A DNA stretch of 64,000 nt from the NCBI RefSeq assembly GCF_000337915.1, contig NZ_AOJE01000060.1, positions 182,705-246,704 of the forward strand, read 5' to 3'. The position numbers and the translations under genes were made by a program. The notes beneath the pieces are model-generated. The model searched no databases. It saw only the letters and a program-made list of their open reading frames with translations, and was not told the DNA's origin. Within the stretch, counting starts at the first letter, position 1; each line of letters begins with the position of its first letter. This document shows, piece by piece, positions 25,771 through 33,526 of the stretch. The DNA is from Halorubrum saccharovorum DSM 1137. GTDB taxonomy: Archaea; Halobacteriota; Halobacteria; Halobacteriales; Haloferacaceae.

Positions 25771-26607
25771 TCACTCCGCCCGCAGCTCGCGGACGCGATC
25801 GATGTTCCACGCGAAGCTCTTCCCGTCCTCGGTCGGCGTCTCCAGCGCGAGCGGCACGTCCGCCAGATCCGGGTGGTTGAGGAACCGTTCCATCCCGGCT
25901 TCGCCGATGAGCCCTTCGCCGATGTGCGCGTGCTCGTCCTTGTTGGTGCCGCAGGCGTGTTTCGAGTCGTTGAGGTGGACGTACTTGAGGTGTTCCAACC
26001 CGACCACGTCGTCGAACTCCGCGACCGTCTGATCGACCGCCTCGGGCGTCGAGAGGTCGTACCCCGCCGCGAACGCGTGGGCGGTGTCGACGCAGACGTC
26101 GATGTCCGTCTCCGTGCGGTCGATGATCCCCGCCAAGTGCTCGAACTCCCCGCCGAGCTTCGTGCCCGCGCCCGCGTCGCTCTCGATCAGGATCGTGACG
26201 CCGTCGGGCACGTCGATGTCGTCGATCACCGACGCCGCGTTGTCGAGCCCCCCCTCGACGCCCGCCCCCGTGTGCGCGCCGAGGTGGACGTTGACGTACG
26301 GGATTCCGAGCGTGTCGGCCGCGTCGACCTCCTTCTGCATCGAGTCGAGCGACTTCTCGCGGAGCCCGTCTTTCGGGGTACAGAGGTTGACGAGGTAGGA
26401 GGTGTGGATCACCCACGGCCCCTCTAGGTCGCGTTCGGTGCCCTCGCGGAACCGCTCGGCCTCCTCGTCGCCGATGTTCGGGTCCTGCCACACCTGCGGG
26501 GAGTGGGTGAATATCTGTCCGCAGTTGCCGCCGACCTCCACCTGGTTCCCGACCGCGTTGTCCACGCCGCCAGCGATCGAGACGTGCGCGCCGACCTTGA
26601 GACTCAT
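25771..26607 (-). CDS. nfo: Deoxyribonuclease IV (AP endonuclease, Nfo family)
   Basis: This 278-residue TIM-barrel, zinc-dependent base-excision-repair enzyme cleaves DNA at abasic sites. It begins [19 protein letters not shown], includes [76 protein letters not shown] and [12 protein letters not shown], supplying the His, Glu and Asp ligands of the three-metal site. The length is typical of archaeal and bacterial Nfo. It is divergent from a peroxiredoxin gene, with only about 80 bases between starts, so both oxidative-damage genes may share a control region. Confidence 0.95.
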   Translation of the reverse strand: MSLKVGAHVSIAGGVDNAVGNQVEVGGNCGQIFTHSPQVWQDPNIGDEEAERFREGTERDLEGPWVIHTSYLVNLCTPKDGLREKSLDSMQKEVDAADTLGIPYVNVHLGAHTGAGVEGGLDNAASVIDDIDVPDGVTILIESDAGAGTKLGGEFEHLAGIIDRTETDIDVCVDTAHAFAAGYDLSTPEAVDQTVAEFDDVVGLEHLKYVHLNDSKHACGTNKDEHAHIGEGLIGEAGMERFLNHPDLADVPLALETPTEDGKSFAWNIDRVRELRAE

Positions 26608-26685
26608 ACCGTTCCCACGCGAGCGCCGGAAAAAGCCCCTTCGAAAACCGCGCGACTTTTCACGTCAGGCGGTATCTCACCGCCC

Positions 26686-27219
26686 ATGACCGACGATCCC
26701 GGCCTCGCGGTCGGAGAGCGCGCTCCGAACGTCTCCGGGGACCTCGTCACTCCCGACGGCGAGGTCGAGTCCGTCGCCCTCGACGACCTGCTCACCGACG
26801 GCCCCGTGCTGCTGTGTTTCTACACCGCCGACTTCAGCCCGGACTGCGTCGAGCAGTGGTGCGCGTTCCGCGACTTCGACTGGTTCGCCTCCGGCGACGC
26901 GGTGCAGGTCGTCGGCGTCAGCAAGTCGGGCGTCGGACTCCACCGGCGGTTCATCGACCGCCTCGACCTCACCTTCCCGATGTTCTCTGACCCCGACCTC
27001 GAGATCGCCGCCGCCTTCGACGTGGTGTACCGCGCGCTCGGGATCGCGAAGCGCTCGCGCCGGTCCTGCTTCCTCCTCGACCAGAACCGGACCGTGCGGT
27101 ACCGGTGGCTCAGCCAGCACTGGCTCGACCCGACGCGCGACGTGCCCCCCGTCGACGAGATCTACGAGTCCGTCCGGGACCGCCTCGACGTCGAAGACCC
27201 CGATACGTTCGGGTTCTGA
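26686..27219 (+). CDS. Peroxiredoxin (AhpC/TSA, BCP-like)
   Basis: This 177-residue thioredoxin-fold peroxidase reduces hydroperoxides. The peroxidatic cysteine is C54 in TADFSPDCVEQWCAFRD, with C59 five residues on, the spacing seen in BCP/PrxQ proteins where the second Cys resolves the disulfide. Later blocks VVGVSKSGVGLHRRFIDRLDLTFPMFSDPD and RSCFLLDQNRTVRYRW fit the family. The usual Thr of the PxxxTxxC motif is replaced by Ser (F-S-P-D-C). The ATG at 26686 is chosen over the longer frame, which would run through the nfo gene and intergenic region. Confidence 0.9.
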   Translation: MTDDPGLAVGERAPNVSGDLVTPDGEVESVALDDLLTDGPVLLCFYTADFSPDCVEQWCAFRDFDWFASGDAVQVVGVSKSGVGLHRRFIDRLDLTFPMFSDPDLEIAAAFDVVYRALGIAKRSRRSCFLLDQNRTVRYRWLSQHWLDPTRDVPPVDEIYESVRDRLDVEDPDTFGF

Positions 27220-27235
27220 AGCGGACCTCGATCGG

Positions 27236-28105
27236 TTACGACGAGTCGCGCCCGGGTCGCGTCCGGACCCACTCCTCGTCGCGGTACTTCGTCTCGACGA
27301 GTTCCTCCGCGCGCCGGAGCTCCGCGTCGGTCCACGAGCCGTTGCGGTCGATGGTGACTCCCTCTCTCTCACCGCCCTCTCCGGCCACCCACGCGGCGAG
27401 CGCCGTCTCCACCGCCGCCACCGCCTCCTCTCGATCGACACCGGCGAGTTCGCCCATTCCGGCGACTCGGTCCCGGAACTCGGCGGGCGTCACCGCCGGG
27501 TCCGCAAACGTTTCGAGGTGGCGCTCGGCCTCGACCGAGAACGTCAGCGAGCCGTGCTGGATCACGGCGTCCCGCTTCCGGTACTGGGCGTTACCGGCGA
27601 TCTTCCGTCGGCGATCGTCGCCGCCGTCCGCTCCGCCGGCGACCACGTCGTGCGCCGGGTGAAGCTCACGGAGGTAACAGGCCGGGTGGTACAGCTCCGG
27701 CATCGACTCCTCGACGTAGCCCGCGTCGATTCCGAGCCGATCGAACGCGTCGAGGACGGGCTCACAGAGCAGGTGGTAGCAGTCGAGCAGTTCGCCCGGC
27801 ACGTCGGCGGCCGGAACGGCGATCGAGTAGGCCACGTCGCCGTACGTGTCGTGGTAGATCCCGCCGCCGCCGGTCTGGCGACGGGTCACGTCGATCCCCT
27901 CGCGATCGCAGGACTCCCAGTCGACGGTCGCCGGGTCCTGTCGGTAGCCGAGCGTGAGACAGCTCGGGTCCCACCGGTACGTTCGAACGGTGGCCGGACC
28001 GCCCGCGGCCGCCGTCTCCGCCGCGACCTCGTCGAGCGCCATCTGCATCGGCCCCGGCCGCGGCTCCTCTCGGATCAGTCGCCAGTCGCCGTCCGGCGCG
28101 CTCAC
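27236..28105 (-). CDS. Biotin/lipoate A/B protein ligase family protein
   Basis: This lipoate-protein ligase A-like enzyme has 289 residues from the chosen start. It has DWRLIREEPRPGPMQMALDEVAAE, VRTYRWDPSCLTLGYRQD, the nucleotide/lipoyl-binding loop RRQTGGGGIYHDTYGDVAYSI and RKIAGNAQYRKRDAVIQHGSLTF, in which the Lys and Gly residues of the active site are retained. It probably attaches lipoate (or octanoate) to 2-oxoacid dehydrogenase or glycine-cleavage proteins. The start is uncertain: GTG at 28105 begins a family-like N-terminus, but a minus-strand TATA-like GATAAATC (about 28288-28296) would give a leader of roughly 160 bases, and the frame is open to a TTG at 28282. Confidence 0.8.
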   Translation of the reverse strand: MSAPDGDWRLIREEPRPGPMQMALDEVAAETAAAGGPATVRTYRWDPSCLTLGYRQDPATVDWESCDREGIDVTRRQTGGGGIYHDTYGDVAYSIAVPAADVPGELLDCYHLLCEPVLDAFDRLGIDAGYVEESMPELYHPACYLRELHPAHDVVAGGADGGDDRRRKIAGNAQYRKRDAVIQHGSLTFSVEAERHLETFADPAVTPAEFRDRVAGMGELAGVDREEAVAAVETALAAWVAGEGGEREGVTIDRNGSWTDAELRRAEELVETKYRDEEWVRTRPGRDSS

Positions 28106-28347
28106 CGTCCACCACCCGCGTTCCGCGATCGCCTCTCGCTCGCGCTTCGCGACCGGCCACCGCCCCCGTCTTGCGCTCCGTCCGCGTGCATACGCCCCAC
28201 GTCGGCGCCCCGTCCGAAAGCGGTTGCGTTCGACGGGTCGCGACCGCCCGATCCCGCTGATCGCCGATTTGATATCGCGCAATGTGATTTATCTCGCCGC
28301 TCACCGAACGCGCGTCCCTTTTACGAATCCCCGGAGTAGGGACGCGT

Positions 28348-29262
28348 ATGGTTCGAAACGTCGCCAGCGACATGGCCGAGCTCGATCCCGAGGACTTCTA
28401 TCTCCTCTCGGGCGTCGAGCAGGGGATGCGCTTCTCCGAGTGGGTCCGACGGGACAAGATCCCCGACTACGCCGACCTGACGCGCGAGGAGGTCGACTAC
28501 CGGATCGACCGGTGTCTCGACCGCGAGCTGATCGAACGCAAGACGATCCAGTACGAGGGGTACCAGCTCACCTTCGAGGGGTACGACGCCCTGGCCCTCC
28601 GCACCTTCGCCGAGCGCGAGACCATCGACGGCGTGGGCTCACCCTTGGGGTTCGGCAAGGAGGGAGACGTGTACGAGGCGCAGTCGTTCAAGCCGCTCGC
28701 TCTGAAGTACCACCGCGAGGGGTACACCAACTTCCGCGAGGTGAACCGCGAGCGCGAGTACACCGCCGACCGCGACCACGTCTCGTGGCTCTACACCGCT
28801 CGCAAGGCGGCCGAACGAGAGTACGAGGCGATGGAGGCGCTGTACCCCGACGTGTCGGTGCCGCGGCCGGTCGACCACAACCGCCACGCTATCGTGATGG
28901 ACAAGTTCGACGGCGTCGAGCTGGCGCGCGCGAAACTCGAACCCGAACAGGCGATCGGCGTCCTCGATCTCGTCTGCCGGGAGCTGGTGACCGCATACGA
29001 CCTCGGGTGGGTTCACGCGGACATGTCCGAGCACAACGTCGCGGTCGCGGAAAGCGGGATCACGATCTTCGACTGGCCGCAGGCGGTCCCCGTCGATCAC
29101 GAGAACGCCCGCGAATTCCTCGAACGCGACGTAGAGAACCTTCAGCGATACTTCGGCCGGAAGTACCCCCACGTGGTGCCGCGCGACGCGGATATCGAAG
29201 GAATCGCGGACGCGATCGTCGACGGCTCTTTTGAGACGATTCGGGCGTTCGGCGAACAATAA
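28348..29262 (+). CDS. rio2: RIO2-type serine/threonine protein kinase
   Basis: This 304-residue atypical kinase or ATPase acts in small ribosomal subunit maturation. The N-terminal winged helix (about 1-85) is the RIO2-specific domain. The ATP loop is SPLGFGKEGDVYEAQS and the lysine is in ALKYHREGYTNFREV. The catalytic loop reads HADMSEHNV (about 224-232) and the metal-binding motif DWPQ (about 243-246), close variants of the eukaryotic HGDxSExN and DFPQ. The length is typical of archaea. A TATA-like CTTTTACG precedes the ATG. It is divergent from the lipoate-ligase gene. Confidence 0.95.
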   Translation: MVRNVASDMAELDPEDFYLLSGVEQGMRFSEWVRRDKIPDYADLTREEVDYRIDRCLDRELIERKTIQYEGYQLTFEGYDALALRTFAERETIDGVGSPLGFGKEGDVYEAQSFKPLALKYHREGYTNFREVNREREYTADRDHVSWLYTARKAAEREYEAMEALYPDVSVPRPVDHNRHAIVMDKFDGVELARAKLEPEQAIGVLDLVCRELVTAYDLGWVHADMSEHNVAVAESGITIFDWPQAVPVDHENAREFLERDVENLQRYFGRKYPHVVPRDADIEGIADAIVDGSFETIRAFGEQ

Positions 29263-29365
29263 ACTACATTGCGATATATTAAATCTCTCAACGCTCCCGC
29301 GCTTCCGCTCTCGCGCTCTCAGTCGCTGCGCCGCTTCTGTTCCGGATCCGTAATCATTTTATATT

Positions 29366-29383
29366 TTTAGGGAAGCCTAAAAC
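29366..29383. promoter_or_regulatory. Iron-box-like palindrome in the dtxR-type promoter
   Basis: TTTTAGG-GAAG-CCTAAAA has perfect 7-bp arms. It lies between the TATA box TTTTATATTT (29358-29367) and the ATG at 29385, where a bound repressor would cover the transcription start. It is the same motif as in four other sites nearby and suggests autoregulation. Confidence 0.8.
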
Positions 29384-29384
29384 C

Positions 29385-29825
29385 ATGGCGCACGTCGGCG
29401 AACCGGGACCCACGAGGGCGGCCCGGTACCTCCTCGCGCTGTACATCGCGGAACACCGGGAGTCGCCGCCGATTTCACCCGGTCGGATCGCCGAGATGCT
29501 CGACCGCTCCCCGGCGGCGACGACGGAGATGCTCCAGCGGCTCGCGGCCGACGGGCTCGTCGCCCGCGAACCGTACGAGGGCGCGACGCTCACCGACGCC
29601 GGGCGAGAGCGCGCGGGTGACCTCCACGAGACGTACGTCGCGCTCTCGTGGTTCTTCCGCGACGTCCTCGATCTCGACGCGTACGAGCGCGAGGCGATGG
29701 AGATGGCCGGGCTGGTCAGTCCCGCGGTCGCCGAACGGCTCGCCCGCCTGCTGTTCGAAGACCTCGAGGCCGACGCAGAGCCTCCTTTCGACGATCTCGG
29801 GATCTCGCCGAGACGCGCGGAGTGA
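29385..29825 (+). CDS. DtxR/MntR-family metal-dependent transcriptional repressor
   Basis: This 146-residue regulator has an N-terminal winged helix (TRAARYLLALYIAEHRE, ISPGRIAEMLDRSPAATTEMLQRLAADGLVAREPYEGATLTDAGRERA) and a dimerisation/metal-binding helix pair (SWFFRDVLDLDAYEREAMEMAGLVSPAVAERLARLLF) with Glu and Met residues where the family binds metal. The SH3-like third domain of bacterial DtxR is absent. Its neighbours are iron transport and storage genes, and the TTTTAGG-N4-CCTAAAA palindrome occurs at its own promoter and three nearby ones. It is therefore inferred to be the iron-responsive repressor of this locus (IdeR/SirR type). Confidence 0.88.
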   Translation: MAHVGEPGPTRAARYLLALYIAEHRESPPISPGRIAEMLDRSPAATTEMLQRLAADGLVAREPYEGATLTDAGRERAGDLHETYVALSWFFRDVLDLDAYEREAMEMAGLVSPAVAERLARLLFEDLEADAEPPFDDLGISPRRAE

Positions 29826-29905
29826 CCGCGCCGACGACCGCCGTCGGGGCTGCCGCCGGCGGCTGGGATCCCGGCGACGACTACCGTCGACCGCATCCTT
29901 TTTAT

Positions 29906-29921
29906 TTTAGGTTTGCCTAAA
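29906..29921. promoter_or_regulatory. Iron-box-like palindrome before the small-protein/amphi-Trp pair
   Basis: TTTAGG-TTTG-CCTAAA has 6-bp arms. It overlaps the end of a TATA-like TTTTTATTTT (29899-29908) and ends 8 bases before the ATG at 29930, placing it over the expected transcription start. Confidence 0.75.
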
Positions 29922-29929
29922 GACACTCA

Positions 29930-30097
29930 ATGTCTGCAGGCGCTCGGTCCCGCACCGACTCCCCGCGCGAATCGGAATCCGATCAGATCCCGGATGTCAC
30001 AGTCTGTGAGGGATGCCCCGGCCGATCGGTGTTTCTGGAGTCCGAAAATACGGACGGGTGGATCGCCAGCGACCACGTCGTCGACGTGACTCGGTGA
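29930..30097 (+). CDS. Small 55-residue protein with CxxC motif
   Basis: This ORF encodes 55 residues. The N-terminus is polar (MSAGARSRTDSPRESESD) and the C-terminal half reads VTVCEGCPGRSVFLESENTD followed by GWIASDHVVDVTR, with a CxxC pair at 26-29. The pattern V-F-x-E-x-x-N-x-D-G-W-I-x-x-D resembles small haloarchaeal proteins of unknown function; I cannot name the family with certainty. Coding is supported by a promoter with iron-box operator 27 bases upstream, family-like conserved residues, and the next gene starting one base after its stop. It is probably made under iron limitation together with the amphi-Trp protein. Confidence 0.7.
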   Translation: MSAGARSRTDSPRESESDQIPDVTVCEGCPGRSVFLESENTDGWIASDHVVDVTR

Positions 30098-30098
30098 G

Positions 30099-30413
30099 AT
30101 GACGGACCACTCTCCTTCGGACGAGTCCGCGTCGTCGTCGCCTGACGACGACCGGACCGTGATTTCGGGTCGGAACTTCGAACAGGAGTACCGCGTCGAC
30201 GCGAGCGAGGCGGGTGAGTTCCTGATCGCACTCGGCGAGGGGCTCCGAGACGGCGACGAGCTCCGGATCGAGACGGACGAGTGGGAACTCCCCTTCGCGT
30301 TCGGCGAGCCGGTGGAACTCGAGGTCGACTTCGAAGGCGTCGGCGAACCGGAGTTAGAGATCGAAGTGACGCTGCCGGGACGGACCGATCAGACGGCGCC
30401 GGACGTTCGCTAG
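30099..30413 (+). CDS. Amphi-Trp domain protein
   Basis: This 104-residue acidic protein has FEQEYRVDASEAGEFLIALGEGL, then LRIETDEWELPFAFGEPVELEVDFEGVGEPELEIEV, the alternating hydrophobic/acidic strand pattern with a conserved Trp that defines the amphi-Trp domain. The domain is common in haloarchaea and its role is unknown. It starts one base after the small CxxC protein and shares its iron-box promoter. The convergent dpsA gene follows. Confidence 0.85.
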   Translation: MTDHSPSDESASSSPDDDRTVISGRNFEQEYRVDASEAGEFLIALGEGLRDGDELRIETDEWELPFAFGEPVELEVDFEGVGEPELEIEVTLPGRTDQTAPDVR

Positions 30414-30431
30414 GCGCTCGCGGTCCAGCGG

Positions 30432-30977
30432 TTAGTTCGTCGCGGACTCCGCGACGAGCGTGTCGTCCTCGAGGTAGTGTTCGATGTGGTGGGCGTGCTC
30501 TTCGATGCCCTCCAGCTGATCGCGAAGCATCTCCGCGGTCGTGTAGTCGCCGAGCCCCTCAGCGAGTTCGATGTGCTGCCGGTAGCTCTCGATGATGTCG
30601 CCCATCATCTCCAGGTCGTTCGCGAGCGACGTGCGGATGTCGTAGACGTCTTCGTCTTCCGGCTCGACGGTGGCGTTCTCCGTGAGCGTCGTCATGCTGG
30701 CGTGCGGAACGCCTCCGAGCGCCTGGAGCCGTTCGGCCAGTTCGTCGGCGGCGGCCTCAACGTCCTCGTACACCTCTTGGAGGAACACGTGGACCTCGAG
30801 GAACTCCGCGCCCTCGACGTTCCAGTGGTGTTTGTGGAGCTGGTGGTAGAGGACGTACGCGTCCGCGAGGTCGACGTTCAGCGCCTCGATAATCTGCTCC
30901 GCCTTCTCCGTGTCGAGTCTGAGGGCGTTCTCTTCGACGGTTCCGGCGCGCTGTCGAGTCTCTTTCTGCGTGCTCAT
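30432..30977 (-). CDS. dpsA: DpsA ferritin-like iron-storage and DNA-protection protein
   Basis: This 181-residue Dps-family four-helix protein forms a dodecamer that oxidises and stores iron. It has LADAYVLYHQLHKHHWNVEGAEFLEVHVFLQEVYEDVEAAADELAERLQALGG, with the intersubunit ferroxidase ligands His51, His63 and nearby Asp/Glu. The C-terminal helix includes the His-rich EGIEEHAHHIEHYLED. Size and motifs match halobacterial DpsA. It is convergent with the amphi-Trp gene. Its promoter contains a TATA box overlapped by a palindrome unlike the iron box, so regulation may differ from the uptake genes. Confidence 0.95.
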   Translation of the reverse strand: MSTQKETRQRAGTVEENALRLDTEKAEQIIEALNVDLADAYVLYHQLHKHHWNVEGAEFLEVHVFLQEVYEDVEAAADELAERLQALGGVPHASMTTLTENATVEPEDEDVYDIRTSLANDLEMMGDIIESYRQHIELAEGLGDYTTAEMLRDQLEGIEEHAHHIEHYLEDDTLVAESATN

Positions 30978-31004
30978 AACACTAACTCCTACTCCCTCTA
31001 CCTA

Positions 31005-31022
31005 CTTATAAGTTATCAACTT
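31005..31022 (-). promoter_or_regulatory. dpsA promoter: TATA overlapped by a palindrome
   Basis: On the minus strand AAGTTGATAACTT (31010-31022, 5-bp arms) runs into the TATA box CTTATAAG, centred about 31 bases before the ATG at 30977. The arms could bind a regulator that blocks or aids TBP. A half iron box, CCTAAAA (31043-31049), lies further upstream. Confidence 0.55.
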
Positions 31023-31173
31023 AAAAACATTTTTTCGTACGACCTAAAACTCCGATGTGTCGGCGATATAGCCCATTCATCCGTCGTATTCCGATTTCCT
31101 ATCGGTCTACTTATATAATCGATCGGCCGATAGATCGGCGCGCAGAGGGGACGCGCGATCGATGCCACTTCGA

Positions 31174-31189
31174 TTTAGGTACCCCTAAG
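31174..31189. promoter_or_regulatory. Upstream iron-box-like site of siderophore operon 1
   Basis: TTTAGG-TACC-CCTAAG has one mismatch in the outer pair. It lies upstream of the TATA element (ATTTATT, 31201-31207), while a second perfect site lies downstream, so two sites bracket the promoter. Confidence 0.65.
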
Positions 31190-31209
31190 ATTCGAAAACG
31201 ATTTATTCC

Positions 31210-31225
31210 TTTAGGGAGGCCTAAA
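31210..31225. promoter_or_regulatory. Downstream iron-box-like site of siderophore operon 1
   Basis: TTTAGG-GAGG-CCTAAA, with perfect 6-bp arms, is directly after the TATA element and ends 4 bases before the ATG at 31230, covering the expected start of a leaderless transcript. Confidence 0.78.
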
Positions 31226-31229
31226 CTAT

Positions 31230-32495
31230 ATGGGAAAGCACGCGGATCGAAACGCGCCGACGCGCCGTGACCTGATCAGTTACGGCGGCGCGGTCGCGGG
31301 GGCGGGACTGATCGCGGGATGTCTCGGCGGCGGGTCGAGTGATCCCGGTTCGGACGGCTCCGACGGCACCGACGGATCGGGCGGCGCCGAGTCCGAGGGG
31401 TCGGACGGCGCCGACGGCGAGTCCGCGGGCTCGTACTCCGTCGAGATGGCCCCGGTCGGCGAGGTCGCGCTCGACGCGGTTCCCGAGGACGTGATGGTCT
31501 ACAGCCTGCTGTACGCGGACATGGCGGTCGCGTTCGGCCACGGCGACGCGGTGAACTCGCTCGGCTTCGACGCGGACGCGGGCGGGAACACGCTCGACGC
31601 CTACTACGCCGAACTCGACGGCGTCGAGTTCGATCGGGAGGGGATTCGCCAGCTCAACACGGGTTCCGGCGGCGGGATCTCGGTCGACCGAGAGCTGCTC
31701 TACGAGCTCGATTCCGACCTCCATCTGGCGGATCCCTGCCTGTTCGTCTCCTTCGACGGCTGGAGCCAGGACGACGTGGCGGAGATCCGCGACCGCGTCG
31801 CCCCGTGGTTCGGAAACGTGTACAGCCGCCGGAACTCCGAGCCGCCGGAGCCGTGTCGCGACGGCTACGAGTACTACACCCTCTGGGAGATCGCCGAGCG
31901 CGTCGCCGGCGTGTTCCGCGAGGAGTCCGCGTACGAGGCGCTCGCCACGGTCCACGACGACCTGCTCGAAACGGTGCAGGCGGACCTCCCGCCGGCGGAG
32001 GAACGCCCGACGGTCGGTACGCTCATCTACATGGACGGGACCTACTACCCCTCGCGGAGCGATCGGCCGGGGTTCGCCAACGCTCACGTGCGCCCCTTCG
32101 ACGTGACCGACGCGTTCGGCGCCGCCGACGTGACCTACGAGACCGCCTACGACCACGAACAGCTGCTGGAGGTCGACCCCGACGTGATTCTTCACCAGTA
32201 CGGGGTCGAGTCCTACTACGACGTGGCCGGGATCCGCGAGGAGCTCGCGGACCACCCGGTCGCCGGCGAGCTCTCCGCGATCGAGAACGACCGGTTCTAC
32301 CCCTCCGGGAACCCGGTGCAGGGGCCGATCATGAACCTCTTCCAGATCGAGATGACCGCAAAGCAGCTGTTCCCCGAGCGGTTCGGCGAGTGGCCGGCCT
32401 ACGATCTCGGCGACGGATACCCCGAGATACCGGCCGAAGAGCGGCTCTTCGACCGCGACCGGGTCGCGGAGATCGTCGCCGGTGATGCGGAATGA
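31230..32495 (+). CDS. Iron-siderophore ABC transporter substrate-binding lipoprotein 1
   Basis: This 421-residue periplasmic-binding-type protein has a Tat-like leader (TRRDLISYGG, 11-20) and lipobox LIAGC with the lipidated Cys at 31, followed by a Gly/Ser/Asp-rich linker to about 68. The binding domain includes YSLLYADMAVAFGHGDAV, EVDPDVILHQYGVES, HPVAGELSAIENDRFYP and GPIMNLFQIEMTAKQLFPE, as in FepB/FhuD-type proteins. It heads an operon (oxidoreductase, permease, ATPase) with an iron-box promoter. Its stop overlaps the oxidoreductase start as ATGA. The chelator cannot be identified from sequence. Confidence 0.9.
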   Translation: MGKHADRNAPTRRDLISYGGAVAGAGLIAGCLGGGSSDPGSDGSDGTDGSGGAESEGSDGADGESAGSYSVEMAPVGEVALDAVPEDVMVYSLLYADMAVAFGHGDAVNSLGFDADAGGNTLDAYYAELDGVEFDREGIRQLNTGSGGGISVDRELLYELDSDLHLADPCLFVSFDGWSQDDVAEIRDRVAPWFGNVYSRRNSEPPEPCRDGYEYYTLWEIAERVAGVFREESAYEALATVHDDLLETVQADLPPAEERPTVGTLIYMDGTYYPSRSDRPGFANAHVRPFDVTDAFGAADVTYETAYDHEQLLEVDPDVILHQYGVESYYDVAGIREELADHPVAGELSAIENDRFYPSGNPVQGPIMNLFQIEMTAKQLFPERFGEWPAYDLGDGYPEIPAEERLFDRDRVAEIVAGDAE

Positions 32496-33526
32496 GCGAC
32501 GGGGGCGGCCGAGAGGAGACCGTTCGCGGGGAGACCGGTCGGGACGAGGTCACCGGGAAGGCCGTTCGCGACGCGGTCGTGGTCGGCGGCGGCCCCGCCG
32601 GCTGTTCGGCCGCCGTCTTCCTCGCCCGCGAGGGGTTCGACGTCGCCGTGTTCGACCGCGGTCGGTCCTCGCTCGCGCGGTGCGCCCACCTGGGTAACTA
32701 CCTCGGCTTCCCGGCCGGGATCGACGTCGAGACGTTCCACGACCTCGCTCACGATCACGTCGAGCGCGCGGGAGCCGACCTCGTCGACGACCTCGTCGAG
32801 TCGGTCGAACCGGTCGAGTCGGTCGAACCGGTCGAGCCGATCGAGGAGCGGGGTGACGACGCGGTCGCGCCGCGCTTCCGCGTCACGCCACAGGAGGGCG
32901 AGCCGGTCACCGCACGCCGCGTTGTGGCGGCGACCCGGTACGACGGGGAGTACCTCCGCGGACTCGACGACGACGAAGCGATGTTCGAGACCCGCGACCA
33001 CGGCGGCGAGACCCGCGAGCACTTCGACCGAGAGTACGCCGACCCCGACGGGACGACGCCGGTCGACGGGCTCTACGTCGCCTCTCCCTCCGAGGCCGAC
33101 CGGCAGGCGATCACGGCGGCCGGGCGCGGCGCCCGCGTCGCCCGGCGGGTCGTCACGGACGCGCGGCTCGCGGACGGCTGGTGGCCCGCGGCGGCCGAGG
33201 ATGTCGACTGGGTGCGCCGTGAGGCCGAGCGCGACGAGGAGTGGGCCGACCGCGGGCGGTGGGTCGAGTGGTTCGACGAGCGCCACGCCGACGGCCCCGT
33301 CGACCCGGACTCGGACCGGTTCGCCAGAATTCGCGAGGCGGCGATCGATTCGGCGCTGTCGGCGTACATCGAGGCCGACGAGGCCGAAACGCGGGCGACC
33401 GAGGGACGGCGCGCGCTCGCCGGCCACCTCGACGCCGACGCGGTCGTCGACGCTCACGGCGCCGAGGCGCTGCTCGACGCGATGAACGACGAGGCGATCG
33501 CCGCGTACGAATTGGAGGCGCGATGA
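32492..33526 (+). CDS. FAD-dependent oxidoreductase coupled to siderophore uptake (1)
   Basis: This 344-residue protein has an FAD-binding Rossmann motif VVVGGGPAGCSAAVFLAREGFDVAVFDRG (about 29-57), RRVVAATRYDGEYLRGL, and the C-terminal cofactor motif VDGLYVASPSEADRQAITAAGRGA, a thioredoxin-reductase-like arrangement lacking a redox CxxC. The first 25 or so residues are polar. A tandem 18-bp repeat (32798-32833) encodes (ESVEPV)2. The C-terminal 130 residues are Glu/Arg/Ala-rich and helical. The gene overlaps the binding-protein gene before it and the permease gene after it by ATGA. A role in reducing ferric siderophore inside the cell is inferred from context only. Confidence 0.8.
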   Translation: MSDGGGREETVRGETGRDEVTGKAVRDAVVVGGGPAGCSAAVFLAREGFDVAVFDRGRSSLARCAHLGNYLGFPAGIDVETFHDLAHDHVERAGADLVDDLVESVEPVESVEPVEPIEERGDDAVAPRFRVTPQEGEPVTARRVVAATRYDGEYLRGLDDDEAMFETRDHGGETREHFDREYADPDGTTPVDGLYVASPSEADRQAITAAGRGARVARRVVTDARLADGWWPAAAEDVDWVRREAERDEEWADRGRWVEWFDERHADGPVDPDSDRFARIREAAIDSALSAYIEADEAETRATEGRRALAGHLDADAVVDAHGAEALLDAMNDEAIAAYELEAR

